Part shown: piece after piece, positions 34,933 through 43,583 of the stretch
Layout: each line of letters begins with the position of its first letter
Position numbering within the stretch: the stretch's first letter is position 1
DNA from: Syntrophaceae bacterium UBA2251
GTDB lineage: Bacteria > Desulfobacterota > Syntrophia > Syntrophales > UBA2251
DNA length: 60,938 nt
Assembly (NCBI GenBank): GCA_002347815.1
Contig: DDXV01000045.1
Coordinates: 1-60,938, forward strand
Direction: 5' to 3'
The notes under the pieces: model-generated
What the model was told of the DNA's origin: nothing
Seen by the model: only the letters and a program-made list of their open reading frames with translations
The model's database searches: none
Translations under genes and position numbers: made by a program

Positions 34933-36847
34933 ATTTGATGCTCCAGGGGTCGCCGGCCGTCTCGGGCGCGGGCGCGGAAGCGGTGTCGAACGGGATGTGG
35001 AGTTCGTACGTCCCGGCGGAGATCGTCGCCTTGACGGGGAAGGGCGCCTTCTCGTACACCTTCATCATCGCCTTGTTCGCGACGAGCACGTCCGCCGTGA
35101 AACCCTCGATCCCCTTCGACTGCGCGATTTCGATCAGCATCTTGAAGAGGTAGGTCGCAATCCCGTAGTTCTGGTACGCCTCGTCCACGATGAACGCCGT
35201 GTCCGCGTACGTGCGCAGGTCGTCGCGCCGCACGTACCGCGCCTCCGCGATGATCCGCTCCCCCGCCGCCTCCGCCAGCACCGCCACGATCGACATGACC
35301 CGCCGGTAGTCCACGTTCACGTACTCCTGCATCTTCCCGTGCGGCATTGTCTTGATCGGGCTGAAGTAGCGATAGTACACGGCCTGGTCGGAGAACCGGT
35401 AGAAGAGGCGCCGCATCTCGTCCTCGTCGGAAGGCTTGATCGCGCGGAACCGCACCTTCAGCCCGTTCTTCTTGAAGGTGTGGGAGCGGGCGATCTTGTC
35501 CGGGTACAGGTGCCCCGACTCCGGCAGGTAGATCTGGTCGGCGTACAGGATGCGCGCGGCCTTCGCTTGGCGCACGAGCTCCGCCCGGTCGTCCGGGTGG
35601 GCGATGTCGATCAGGGCCTGCGCGCGCTCGCGCACGGTGCGCCCGGTGAGGTACGCAACGCCGTACTCGGTCACGATCATGTCGAGCGACTCGCGGTTCG
35701 TGAACTGGAAGGGGTAGTCCGCCGTGGACAGGACGATGTTCGGCTCCCCGCCGCGGTTGCGGCTGGGCAGCGCGAAGAGCGTTCGGCCGTTCTTGGAGAT
35801 GGTCGCGCCCATGAAGAGCTCCTGGACCGCGCCAGGTCCGGCGGTGACGTTCCCCTTGCCGACGTGCAGCGCGATGTCCCCCGTCAGGTCCGCCTTGCGC
35901 GCGGGCAGGATAGCGATGAAGTTGTCGTTCTGCCCGATGTTCTTGGGGTCCGTGATGACGTCGAGCGGCTGGAACTCGATGAGCGGGTTGCGGTCGAGCC
36001 ACTTCATGAGCGCCCGCGTTCCCATCGCGTAGGAGCCGACGGACTTGCCCCGGAAGAGAGTCTTGAAGCGGTTCGTCACCGCGCCGCTCTTGACGAGACA
36101 CATGAGGGCGTCGGTGATGAACGGGCTGTGGATGCCCAGGTTCTTCTTGCGCGTGAGCGCCTGCGCCGCGCCCTGGTAGATGGGGCCGAGCGCGAAGGAA
36201 ATGCAGCTCCCGTCGGGGACGACGGAGGCGATGTTCTTGCCGATCCGGGCGAAGACGTCCTCGAGCGGCCAGGGCTCTATGTAGATCATGGGCTCCGTGG
36301 AGTGGACGAGGTAGTCGAAATCCTCGATCCGCACGAGCGTGTCTCCCAGGACGAAGGGGACGTCCTCGCTGATCTCGCCCACGCGGAGGGTGGCGCGCTC
36401 CATCGCCTGGCGCGCCACGTCCATGCCGACGCCGAGGCAGGCATAGCCATTCGCGTCCGGAGGCGAGATCTGGATGAAGGCCGCGTCCACGCGGATCGCG
36501 CCGGACTTGAAGAGCCACGGAACGCGCGAGAAACGGCTGGGGATCAGGTCAACGCGGCCTTCCGTGATCGCGTCGGCCGCGATCCAGCCGGAGAAGAAGG
36601 TCTTCAGGCGGTATTTGTGGGTGTAGCGCGCGTCGATGGAAACCGTGTCGCCGAGGCTGACGAGCTGGATCATTTCCAGATCCTGGAGGTTGGACGCGTC
36701 CGAGGCCATCAGGTGGCGCACCAGCGTGCGCGGCTCCGCCATCCCCGTGCTGAGGAAAATGCTCATCCCCGGCTGGATCTTCTCCAGGACCTCGCCTGGC
36801 GTCACCACCTTGTCCCGCCACGTCTCTTTCTGAGTTATTTCCGTCAT
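34931..36847 (-). CDS. acetyl-CoA hydrolase/transferase-GNAT fusion protein
   Basis: A 638-residue two-domain protein. Residues 1 to about 430 match the acetyl-CoA hydrolase/4-hydroxybutyrate CoA-transferase family (GMSIFLSTGMAEPRTLV, VDAAFIQISPPDANGYACLG, FVITEYGVAYL-like MIVTEYGVAYLTGRTVRER). Residues about 470-620 form a GNAT domain with EAYQNYGIATYLFKML as the acetyl-CoA loop. Such fusions occur in anaerobic Desulfobacterota and may couple acyl-CoA level to protein acetylation or CoA transfer. An AAGGTGAGGAG site precedes the ATG, and a near-consensus promoter lies upstream. The C-terminal tail ends inside a repeat element. Confidence 0.88.
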   Translation of the reverse strand: MTEITQKETWRDKVVTPGEVLEKIQPGMSIFLSTGMAEPRTLVRHLMASDASNLQDLEMIQLVSLGDTVSIDARYTHKYRLKTFFSGWIAADAITEGRVDLIPSRFSRVPWLFKSGAIRVDAAFIQISPPDANGYACLGVGMDVARQAMERATLRVGEISEDVPFVLGDTLVRIEDFDYLVHSTEPMIYIEPWPLEDVFARIGKNIASVVPDGSCISFALGPIYQGAAQALTRKKNLGIHSPFITDALMCLVKSGAVTNRFKTLFRGKSVGSYAMGTRALMKWLDRNPLIEFQPLDVITDPKNIGQNDNFIAILPARKADLTGDIALHVGKGNVTAGPGAVQELFMGATISKNGRTLFALPSRNRGGEPNIVLSTADYPFQFTNRESLDMIVTEYGVAYLTGRTVRERAQALIDIAHPDDRAELVRQAKAARILYADQIYLPESGHLYPDKIARSHTFKKNGLKVRFRAIKPSDEDEMRRLFYRFSDQAVYYRYFSPIKTMPHGKMQEYVNVDYRRVMSIVAVLAEAAGERIIAEARYVRRDDLRTYADTAFIVDEAYQNYGIATYLFKMLIEIAQSKGIEGFTADVLVANKAMMKVYEKAPFPVKATISAGTYELHIPFDTASAPAPETAGDPWSIK

Positions 36848-36885
36848 CTCCTCACCTTCTTCCGGTTCCCCCTCTCTGCGCCATC

Positions 36886-36914
36886 CTTATAATGGAATTC
36901 CCCCCGTTTGTCCA
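36886..36914 (-). promoter_or_regulatory. sigma-70-type promoter for the CoA-hydrolase/GNAT gene
   Basis: On the minus strand TGGACA (-35) and TATAAG (-10) are separated by exactly 17 bases; each differs from consensus by one base. The start codon at 36847 lies about 35 bases below the -10 box. Confidence 0.6.
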
Positions 36915-36925
36915 TATCGGATATG
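36913..36925. promoter_or_regulatory. 13-bp perfect palindrome overlapping the -35 region
   Basis: CATATC-G-GATATG is a perfect inverted repeat touching the -35 box of the CoA-hydrolase promoter. Position and symmetry fit a repressor or activator operator; the regulator is not known. Confidence 0.4.
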
Positions 36926-36991
36926 ATGGGGGTAAATCCCCAGAAATTCCATCATCCGGATCTCCGGCAGCATCTATGGAGTCGCTGTTGA

Positions 36992-37038
36992 GTGCCACGA
37001 CATCGTGGACAGATTTTCGTGCCAGGACATCGTGGACA
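36992..37038. repeat. two 20-bp direct repeats, each internally palindromic
   Basis: GTGCCACGACATCGTGGACA (36992-37011) recurs at 37019-37038 with one change (C to G). The first copy contains CCACGA-CA-TCGTGG. The repeats lie in the 386-base stretch 36848-37233, which otherwise holds the promoter above and no gene I can support. They may be operator sites or the terminal repeats of a lost insertion sequence. Confidence 0.55.
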
Positions 37039-37233
37039 CCCGAGAAGTGAAAATAAGTTGTAGGAATAGATATCGTCACACAACTGCCGCGAGGGAGCAG
37101 GTGTCAATAGGACCGGTTGAAATCATGACATCCGGACCGGTTATGTGATGAACGTGGGATATCTCACCCGCTCTCGACAGCAGGGGAAAACGGGGGCGGA
37201 ACGGTTCGAACAAGGGGGCTTTGAGAAAGGCCC

Positions 37234-39003
37234 TTATTTGATGTGGGACCAGGGAAGGGGGGCGCCCGGGGGCTTAGGGCCGTAGACGAAGATGTCCGGG
37301 TGGACGGCGGCCTCCTTGAAGGCGCGGGGCCAGTTGCCGCCGTTCCGGTGGGCGGCCAGCAGGATCGCCCCGACGCGCCTGTCGCCCAGCGAAAGCAGGG
37401 CCTGGAGATAGGCGGCGCGGGGCGTGTCGTGGATGACGCGGATGGCGTGTTCCGGGCGCAGGGCGGCGGCGATGCGGCGGATCTTGTCCGCCGTGGCGCG
37501 GATATCCGCGAGCGGCTGGCGCTGCCAGGGTGTGGCCGCCTTGGGGATGAAGGGGTTGAGGCTCAGGGTCACCCGCCGGAACGCCCTCCGCGCCGCGCGG
37601 GAGCGGACCGCGGGACCGGCCCCGCCTTCTTCTCCCGTTTCGGTTTCTGCATGCAGAATCCGCCGGGTCAGCGCGACGATCGCCGCGATATCCGCGTCCG
37701 TCTCCGTCGGCAGGCCGACGAGGAAGTACAGGCGCAGGTTGGGGATGCGTGCCGCGGTGAGACGACCGGCGGCCGCGAGGATCTGCGCCTCCGAGATCCC
37801 CTTGCGGATCAGGTCGCGCAGGCGCTGGGAGCCCGCCTCCGGGGCGAGGGCGACCGTGTCCACGCCCGCCTCCTTGAGCAGGCCGACCATCTCGTCGTCG
37901 AGGCGGTCGATGCGCAGCGAGCCGACGCCCCAGCGGCCGCCCCGGGCGAGGATGGCCCGGCACAGGGCGGGGAGTTCCGGGTGGTCCGAGACGGCCGTGC
38001 CGAGGAGGCCGATCCGCTTGCCGGCATCGATCCCCCGGGCGAAGGCGGGCGCGAGCGTCGCCGCGCTCCGGAAGCGGGGAGGCCGGTAGACATAGCCCGC
38101 CGCGCAGAAACGGCATCCGCGCCCGCAGCCGCGGCTGACCTCGGTCAGGTACATCTCGCCGAATTCCTGCCCCGCCGTGATGATCGCCTGCTCCGCCGGG
38201 TGGCGGTCGAGATCGGCGACGTGGCGCCGCCGGACGACGGCCGGCACGTCGCCGATGAGGCGGGAATCCGGGCCTTCCTTCAACAGGCCGGGTTCCCGCT
38301 TCCGCGGGAATGACGATGCGGCGCTCCGCTTTTCCTCCGTCTCCCCGCAACGCGCCGCGTAGAGCGCCGGCGCATACGCCCCGCCGACCCCCTGCTGGAT
38401 CCGGATCAGCCGTTCGCGGCGATCGTCCCCCCGCTCGCGGCCGGCGGCCCAGGCGGCGAGAAACTCCGGGATCATTTCCTCGCCCTCGCCGAGCAAAAAA
38501 AGGTCGAAGAAGTCGGCCAGGGGTTCGGGATTGAGGGTCACGGCGATCCCGCCCGCGATCACGAGCGGGTCGGCCTCCGCGCGGTCCGCGGCGGCGAGGG
38601 GGATGCGCCCCCCGTCGAGGATCTTCAGGATGTTGGGGTAATCGTTCTCGAAGGGGAGCGAGAAGGCGACGATGTCGAAGGCGTTCAGGGGTTTGCGGGA
38701 CTCGAGGCTGAGCGGCGCGGCTGTGCCGGGGATGTCCGGGGACGCCCGCCCGGTCTTCGGGATAAACGGGGGGGAGGGAGCGCCCCGCTTCGCGGGGTCG
38801 GGCAGAAAGAGGCGTTCGCACAGAAAGGCGTCCGACGCATTGATCAGGCGGTAGACGGTCTGAAATCCCAGGTTCGCCATGCCCGTCCGGTAGACGTTGG
38901 GGTAGACGAGGCAGACCGTGAACGTCCGTCCCCAGACCTTCCGGACGGTTCCCTTCTCGGCGGCCAGCAGGTCCTCTGCCCGCTTGCGGTCCCGGTAGGT
39001 CAT
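37234..39003 (-). CDS. B12-type radical SAM protein (YgiQ/TIGR03960-like)
   Basis: About 589 residues from the ATG at 39003; the frame is open to 39120 and an ATG at 39024 is an alternative. The N-terminal part (FTVCLVYPNVYRTGMANLG, LFLLGEGEEMIPEF) is followed by the radical SAM core with EVSRGCGRGCRFCAAGY (Cys-x3-Cys-x2-Cys) and VGLPTETDADI. Function of the family is not established; it probably modifies an RNA or protein. Two segments look inserted: a Pro-rich one at 38707-38799 and one at about 38266-38346 that includes SFPRKREPG, the translation of a palindromic DNA repeat. Upstream lies ftsZ. Confidence 0.82.
   Translation of the reverse strand: MTYRDRKRAEDLLAAEKGTVRKVWGRTFTVCLVYPNVYRTGMANLGFQTVYRLINASDAFLCERLFLPDPAKRGAPSPPFIPKTGRASPDIPGTAAPLSLESRKPLNAFDIVAFSLPFENDYPNILKILDGGRIPLAAADRAEADPLVIAGGIAVTLNPEPLADFFDLFLLGEGEEMIPEFLAAWAAGRERGDDRRERLIRIQQGVGGAYAPALYAARCGETEEKRSAASSFPRKREPGLLKEGPDSRLIGDVPAVVRRRHVADLDRHPAEQAIITAGQEFGEMYLTEVSRGCGRGCRFCAAGYVYRPPRFRSAATLAPAFARGIDAGKRIGLLGTAVSDHPELPALCRAILARGGRWGVGSLRIDRLDDEMVGLLKEAGVDTVALAPEAGSQRLRDLIRKGISEAQILAAAGRLTAARIPNLRLYFLVGLPTETDADIAAIVALTRRILHAETETGEEGGAGPAVRSRAARRAFRRVTLSLNPFIPKAATPWQRQPLADIRATADKIRRIAAALRPEHAIRVIHDTPRAAYLQALLSLGDRRVGAILLAAHRNGGNWPRAFKEAAVHPDIFVYGPKPPGAPLPWSHIK
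38293..38310. repeat. palindromic repeat (TTCCCGC...GCGGGAA) inside a reading frame
   Basis: TTCCCGC (38293-38299) and GCGGGAA (38304-38310) form a perfect 7-bp stem with a 4-base loop. It resembles the widespread dispersed palindrome ATTCCCGC-x-GCGGGAAT. It is translated in frame as SFPRKREPG within the radical SAM gene. Confidence 0.7.
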
Positions 39004-39143
39004 GGATTCCCGTCTCCCCGCCATTCCGACTCGCGCGCGGGGGCCTTCGCGCTCCGCGGATGGAATCGAACGTTTTGCCTTCAGAAAGAGCGACGGGCTC
39101 CCTTTTCGAAAAACGCTCATTTTAAAGACCCGGGCCCCCGGTG

Positions 39144-40289
39144 TCAGTCGGCCTGGCGGCGGAGGAAGGTCGGGATCTCCAGGTCCGGGTTCGCCTCGTC
39201 GTCGATGAGGCCCATCTTGACGACGTTGAGCCCCTCGGCCTTTTCGTTGCGCATGAAGGTCGGCGTGGCGAGATCCGCCCGCTTGTAGCCGCCCATGGAC
39301 GCAATCTTGCCGATCGCCTTCCTGCCGATCGTGTCCTCGAAGCCCGTCGCGATCACGGTGATGCGGATCTCGTCCGTCATGGTCTCGTCCACGACGGTGC
39401 CGAAGATGATGTTCGCCTCCTCGTGGGCCTCCTGCTGGATCATGGACGACGCCTCGTCGATCTCGAAGAGCGTCATGTCCGGCCCGCCCGTGATGTTGAG
39501 CAGGACCCCGCGCGCCCCCTGGATGGAGTTGTCCTCCAGCAGCGGCGACGAGATGGCCTTCTGCGCCGCCTCGACGGCCCGGTTCTCCCCGCCCGCGATC
39601 CCCGTCCCCATCAGGGCGAGGCCCTTCTCCGACATGATGTTCTTCACGTCGGCGAAGTCGAGGTTGATGAGCCCCGGGATGACGATCAAGTCCGAGATGC
39701 CCTTGACCGCGTGGTAGAGGATGTCGTCGGCCTTCTTGAAGGCGTCGAGCAGCGAGATGTTCCGCCCCCCCAGGCTCAAGAGCCGCTGGTTCGGAACGAC
39801 GATCAGCGTGTCCACGATCTCCCGCAGCTCCTCGATGCCTTCTTCCGCCTGTGCGCTCCGCCGCTTCCCCTCGAAGTGGAAGGGCTTCGTGACGACCGCC
39901 ACGGTGAGCGCGCCCTGTTCCTTGGCGACTTGGGCGATGACCGGCGCGCCGCCCGTTCCCGTACCGCCGCCCAGACCGGCCGTGAGGAAGATCATGTCGG
40001 CGCCCCCGATGTGCTCCTGGATGGCGTCCCGCGTCTCCTCGGCGGCCCGGCGGCCCGTCTCGGGATCGGAGCCGGCCCCCAGCCCCTTCGTCACCTCGGT
40101 GCCGAGCTGGACCTTGATGGGCGACAGGGAGGCCCGGAGGGCCTGGGCGTCGGTATTGGCGGCGATGAAGTCCACCCCCTGGAGGTTGTAGGAGATCATG
40201 GTGTTCACCGCGTTCCCCCCTCCGCCGCCGATGCCGATCACCTTGATCCTCGCCGCATGCACCGCGTTCTCGTCAGCCAAAACAAACAT
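39144..40289 (-). CDS. ftsZ: cell division GTPase FtsZ
   Basis: A 381-residue tubulin-like GTPase that forms the division ring. It shows IKVIGIGGGGGNAVNTM, the tubulin signature GLGGGTGTGGAPV, the T7-loop NLDFADVK, and the C-terminal tail IPTFLRRQ that binds FtsA/ZipA. The linker between the GTPase body and this tail is short. The ATG is preceded by GGGGGAGGGG. It is the last gene of the dcw cluster and directly follows ftsA. Confidence 0.98.
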   Translation of the reverse strand: MFVLADENAVHAARIKVIGIGGGGGNAVNTMISYNLQGVDFIAANTDAQALRASLSPIKVQLGTEVTKGLGAGSDPETGRRAAEETRDAIQEHIGGADMIFLTAGLGGGTGTGGAPVIAQVAKEQGALTVAVVTKPFHFEGKRRSAQAEEGIEELREIVDTLIVVPNQRLLSLGGRNISLLDAFKKADDILYHAVKGISDLIVIPGLINLDFADVKNIMSEKGLALMGTGIAGGENRAVEAAQKAISSPLLEDNSIQGARGVLLNITGGPDMTLFEIDEASSMIQQEAHEEANIIFGTVVDETMTDEIRITVIATGFEDTIGRKAIGKIASMGGYKRADLATPTFMRNEKAEGLNVVKMGLIDDEANPDLEIPTFLRRQAD

Positions 40290-40301
40290 AGCCCCTCCCC
40301 C

Positions 40302-41528
40302 TTAGAAGAATTCTAGAAACCATCTCTTGAGACTGCCGATCCAGTTGCCGAAGATGCTCCGGTCGATCCGGACCAGGATCTCCCGGTCCAGATTCTGACT
40401 GCCGTAAAGCAGAAGGCCCACGCCGGTCGCGTACATGGGGCTCGCGACCACGTCCTTCAGGCCGCCCACGCCCGTCGGCAGGCCCCGCCGGACGGGCAGA
40501 TTGAAGATCTGTTCACCGAGCTCCGGCATGCCGTGGAGCAGGGCGGTTCCACCCGTGAGGACCACCCCCGCGGTCAGCATCTCGTCGCAGCCGGACTTCG
40601 TGATCTCCTTCATCGCCATGTTCAGGATCTCTTCCATCCGGGGCTGGATGATCCGGCCCAGGATCTGCCGGGAGACCTCCCGGGGCTCTCGCCCGCCGAC
40701 GCTCGGGACCTCGATGGCCTCGTCCTTCGGAATGAGCGGCGTGTAGGCGCAGCCGTAGTGGATCTTGATCTTCTCGGCCTCGGTGACGGGGGTGCGGAGC
40801 CCCGTCGCGATATCGCTCGTCACGTAGTTGCCGCCCACGGGCAGGATCGCCGTGTGCTTCACGCTGCCTTCGGCGTAGACGACGATGTCCGTCGTGCCGC
40901 CGCCGATGTCGATGAGCGCGACGCCCAGGTCCTTCTCGTCCGGGCTCAGGACCGCCTCCGCGGAGGCGAGCTGCTCGAGGACGAGGCCGTGGATCTCCAG
41001 GCCGACGCGGCTGATGGATTTGGCGATGTTCTGGATGGAGGTCGTCGCCCCCGTCACGATGTGGACCTTCGCCTCCAGGCGGACCCCGGACATTCCCACG
41101 GGGTCGCGGATGCCGTCCTGATCGTCCACGATGAAGCTCTGCGGCAGGGTGTGGAGGATCTCCCGATCCACGGGGATGGCGATGGCCCGCGAGGCCTCGA
41201 CGGCCCGATCGACGTCCTCCTCCCCCACCTCGCGGCCCTTCACGGCCACGATGCCCAGGCTGTTCTGGCTCTTGATGTGGCTGCCCGCGACGCCGGCGAA
41301 GACGGTGCTGATCTCGCAGCCGGACATCTTCTCCGCCTCCTCGACGGCCTTGCGGATGGACTCCACCGTGCTGTCGATGTTCACGACGACGCCCTTGCGC
41401 AGCCCCTCGGACGGGCAGGACCCGATGCCGATGATGTCGATCCCGCCGTCGGTCAGCTCGCCGACGATGACGCAGGTCTTCGTCGTCCCGATGTCCAGCC
41501 CGACGATCACGTTTCCCTTCTTCCCCAT
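40302..41528 (-). CDS. ftsA: cell division protein FtsA
   Basis: A 408-residue actin-like ATPase that tethers FtsZ filaments to the membrane. ATPase motifs include VIVGLDIGTTKTCVIVGEL at the N-terminus, ALIDIGGGTTDIVVY, and VVLTGGTALLHGM. The C-terminus ends in a short amphipathic segment IGSLKRWFLEFF, the expected membrane-targeting helix. It sits 12 bases upstream of ftsZ and 15 bases after ftsQ in transcription order. Confidence 0.97.
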   Translation of the reverse strand: MGKKGNVIVGLDIGTTKTCVIVGELTDGGIDIIGIGSCPSEGLRKGVVVNIDSTVESIRKAVEEAEKMSGCEISTVFAGVAGSHIKSQNSLGIVAVKGREVGEEDVDRAVEASRAIAIPVDREILHTLPQSFIVDDQDGIRDPVGMSGVRLEAKVHIVTGATTSIQNIAKSISRVGLEIHGLVLEQLASAEAVLSPDEKDLGVALIDIGGGTTDIVVYAEGSVKHTAILPVGGNYVTSDIATGLRTPVTEAEKIKIHYGCAYTPLIPKDEAIEVPSVGGREPREVSRQILGRIIQPRMEEILNMAMKEITKSGCDEMLTAGVVLTGGTALLHGMPELGEQIFNLPVRRGLPTGVGGLKDVVASPMYATGVGLLLYGSQNLDREILVRIDRSIFGNWIGSLKRWFLEFF

Positions 41529-41543
41529 GGGTCTCTCCCTCGT

Positions 41544-42395
41544 TCAGGTCCGGTAAGCCTGGGCCGGCTCCGCCGGCGCGGGCGGACCGGGCAGGCGGCG
41601 CGGCTGCACGGTGATCTTCGTCGGATCGGCGAGATCGATGAGCAGGTACGCCGGTTTGATCTGCCGCTTCTCCAGATCGGCCATGACCGGTGCCAGACGC
41701 TTGAATTTGTTGCCGTAGTTGTCGAATCCCAGCCGGAAGCACAGGCCGGCGTCGGTGTAGACGGTGAAGCCCGTGACGGTGCTGCCGTGGATCTCCGAAA
41801 CCGCACCGTAGGGGTCGAGGTCGCGGGTCCGGGCGAGTTCATCGAGGAGCGCGACGGCCTTGGCCGTCAGCTCCGCGGGCATGCGCCCGTCCGCGCCGCC
41901 GCCCGTCAGGACGGGGAAGTCCGCCTCGTCCCCGGTGTCCCACCGCTTGAAGGGGACCCCCTCCGTATCCATCAGGAAGAGATCCGGGCCCTGCTTCACC
42001 ACCGCCACGGGTCGGCGCTCCCGGACGATCAGGACGAGGCGACCGGGGAGTTCCCGGCCCACGAAGACGTCCCGCACCCAGGGGTTCGTCCGGATCCTCC
42101 GGGCGACCGCATTGCAGTTGACCGCGAAGAGGTTCTGCCGCGGCTTCACGGCGGCCAGGGCGAGGACGTCCTTCTCCGTGAGTTCGTGAACGCCCCGGAC
42201 GGAGGTTTCCCGGATCACGAGCCAGGGGGCGCTGACGACGAACAGGTAGATGTATACGGCGAACGCCGTGATCGTGAAAACCGCCCCCAGCAGCAGAAAG
42301 GCGTAGATGGCGTCGCGGGCGAGGTTCCCCGAGCGCCGCTGCAGGCGGTATTTGCGCGCTTCCAAGGGGTTGTAAAAGGTCTTCTGTTTCCGCAT
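41544..42395 (-). CDS. ftsQ: cell division protein FtsQ
   Basis: About 283 residues, with a basic cytoplasmic head (KQKTFYNPLEARKYRLQRRS), one transmembrane segment around residues 30-52, and a periplasmic POTRA domain (IRETSVRGVHELTEKDVLAL, NPWVRDVFVGRELPGRL). It bridges early and late divisome proteins. I start at the ATG at 42395; a TTG at 42404 is also in frame. A palindromic repeat (42406-42429) lies immediately upstream, between it and murB. Confidence 0.92.
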   Translation of the reverse strand: MRKQKTFYNPLEARKYRLQRRSGNLARDAIYAFLLLGAVFTITAFAVYIYLFVVSAPWLVIRETSVRGVHELTEKDVLALAAVKPRQNLFAVNCNAVARRIRTNPWVRDVFVGRELPGRLVLIVRERRPVAVVKQGPDLFLMDTEGVPFKRWDTGDEADFPVLTGGGADGRMPAELTAKAVALLDELARTRDLDPYGAVSEIHGSTVTGFTVYTDAGLCFRLGFDNYGNKFKRLAPVMADLEKRQIKPAYLLIDLADPTKITVQPRRLPGPPAPAEPAQAYRT

Positions 42396-42405
42396 CGCTC
42401 CCAAT

Positions 42406-42429
42406 TAAATAGGGACAGCGCCCTATTTA
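42406..42429. repeat. AAATAGGGACAGCG-type palindrome overlapping the murB stop
   Basis: TAAATAGGG (42406-42414) and CCCTATTTA (42421-42429) are perfect inverted arms with a 6-base centre. The element forms the last codons and TAG stop of murB (ending ...ENK) and lies just ahead of ftsQ. Related copies occur at 34858-34932 and 43584-43740. Confidence 0.8.
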
Positions 42430-43556
42430 TTTTCGCCGATGATCCGGACCTCCGGTTCGAGGTCGACGCCGGCATGCGCACGGACGCGCGTCCGGATCAG
42501 GTCCATCAGGGCAATCACGTCCGCGGCGGTCGCCCCGCCCAGGTTGACGATAAAATTTGCATGCATCTCCGACACCATGGCCTGTCCCACCCGGGTCCCC
42601 TTCAGTCCCGCCGCCTCGATCAGCCGGCCCGCCGGCGTGGGCCGCGGATTCTTGAAGATCGAGCCGGCGTTGCGCTGCGCGAGCGGGTGTTTCGCGCGCC
42701 TCAGGGCCAGCGTCTCGTCCACCGCCCGCCGTATGGCCCCCGCTTCCCCCGGGTGCAGGGCGAAGCGGGCAGCGGCGATCACGGCCTCCGCGGGGAGGTC
42801 CGTGCACCGGTACGAGAATGTCAGCGCCTCCCGGGGCGTCTGCCGGAGCTCGCCCGTCCGCGACAGCCACGCGACGGCGGTCAGGATGTCGGACAGTTCC
42901 CGCCCGTAGGCCCCCGCGTTCATCCGGACGGCCCCGCCTACGCTGCCGGGGATCCCGGCGAGGAACTCCGCCCCGGCGAGGGCCTCCTTCAGGGCCAGGG
43001 CCACCAGCGCCTGGAGGGCGACGCCCGCCCCGGCGGTGACGGACACTGCGCGCCGGCCTGGGATGTCGGCCCCCGCCCCCGCGCCGGCGGCCGGTTCGCC
43101 GGTTTCGCGTCGGCTTTCACGGGCCGCTCCGTCGGCGCCTTGAGTCGCTACGCCGTCCCCTGGCCGACCGTAATCCGGGGCACCTTCTGGATCTCCGGAT
43201 TCCCTCCTGGGTTGGATTTCCAGCCCGGGTGGGCCCGGACGCGTCCCGGATACCGGAGGGCGCTCCCCCGTTTCACGGTCGATCCGGAGGTCCCGCAGAT
43301 CCTTCAGGACGACGATCGCGCCCCGGACGCCCCCGTCCCGGCAGATCAGGTTCGTCCCGTTGCCGACCGGCGTCATGGGAAGGCCCGCCTCGTTCAGACA
43401 GCGGAGGCAGCGGGCCAGATCGTCGAGGTCCGCCGGGAAGAGCATCACGTCCGCCGGCCCGCCCACGCCCATCGAGGTGTGACGGGCCAGGGGCTCGTCG
43501 AACAGGACGCGCCCGGCGCACGCCGCTTTCAACCTCTCCCGGCCCGCCTGCTCCAT
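42423..43556 (-). CDS. murB: UDP-N-acetylenolpyruvoylglucosamine reductase MurB with internal insertion
   Basis: A 377-residue FAD enzyme of peptidoglycan precursor synthesis, longer than the usual ~300. Motifs are HTSMGVGGPADV, PVGNGTNLI, the FAD loop GIPGSVGGAVRMNAGAYG, the catalytic Ser in NAGSIFKNP and the C-terminal Glu in EVRIIGE. A Gly/Pro/Arg-rich segment at residues about 92-168 (43053-43283) interrupts the FAD domain between DLRIDRE and AVSVTAGAGV, where normal MurB has only a short turn. The stop codon is supplied by a palindromic repeat. Confidence 0.95.
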   Translation of the reverse strand: MEQAGRERLKAACAGRVLFDEPLARHTSMGVGGPADVMLFPADLDDLARCLRCLNEAGLPMTPVGNGTNLICRDGGVRGAIVVLKDLRDLRIDRETGERPPVSGTRPGPPGLEIQPRRESGDPEGAPDYGRPGDGVATQGADGAARESRRETGEPAAGAGAGADIPGRRAVSVTAGAGVALQALVALALKEALAGAEFLAGIPGSVGGAVRMNAGAYGRELSDILTAVAWLSRTGELRQTPREALTFSYRCTDLPAEAVIAAARFALHPGEAGAIRRAVDETLALRRAKHPLAQRNAGSIFKNPRPTPAGRLIEAAGLKGTRVGQAMVSEMHANFIVNLGGATAADVIALMDLIRTRVRAHAGVDLEPEVRIIGENK

Positions 43557-43583
43557 CCGCCTCGCCCCGCTCCCCGCGTCCGT

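Noticed and set aside
34997..36892. 631-codon open frame on + opposite the CoA-hydrolase/GNAT gene
   Set aside because: Antisense shadow with repetitive Arg/Val/Asp composition; the minus-strand gene has clear motifs, ribosome site and promoter.
36848..37079. Small minus-strand ORF (75 codons) upstream of the CoA-hydrolase gene
   Set aside because: It covers the promoter and the direct repeats, has no ribosome site or recognisable domain, and is better explained as non-coding.
37274..38821. 515-codon frame on - within the radical SAM gene
   Set aside because: Alternative frame with Arg/Gly/Pro composition; the real frame has the Cys cluster motif.
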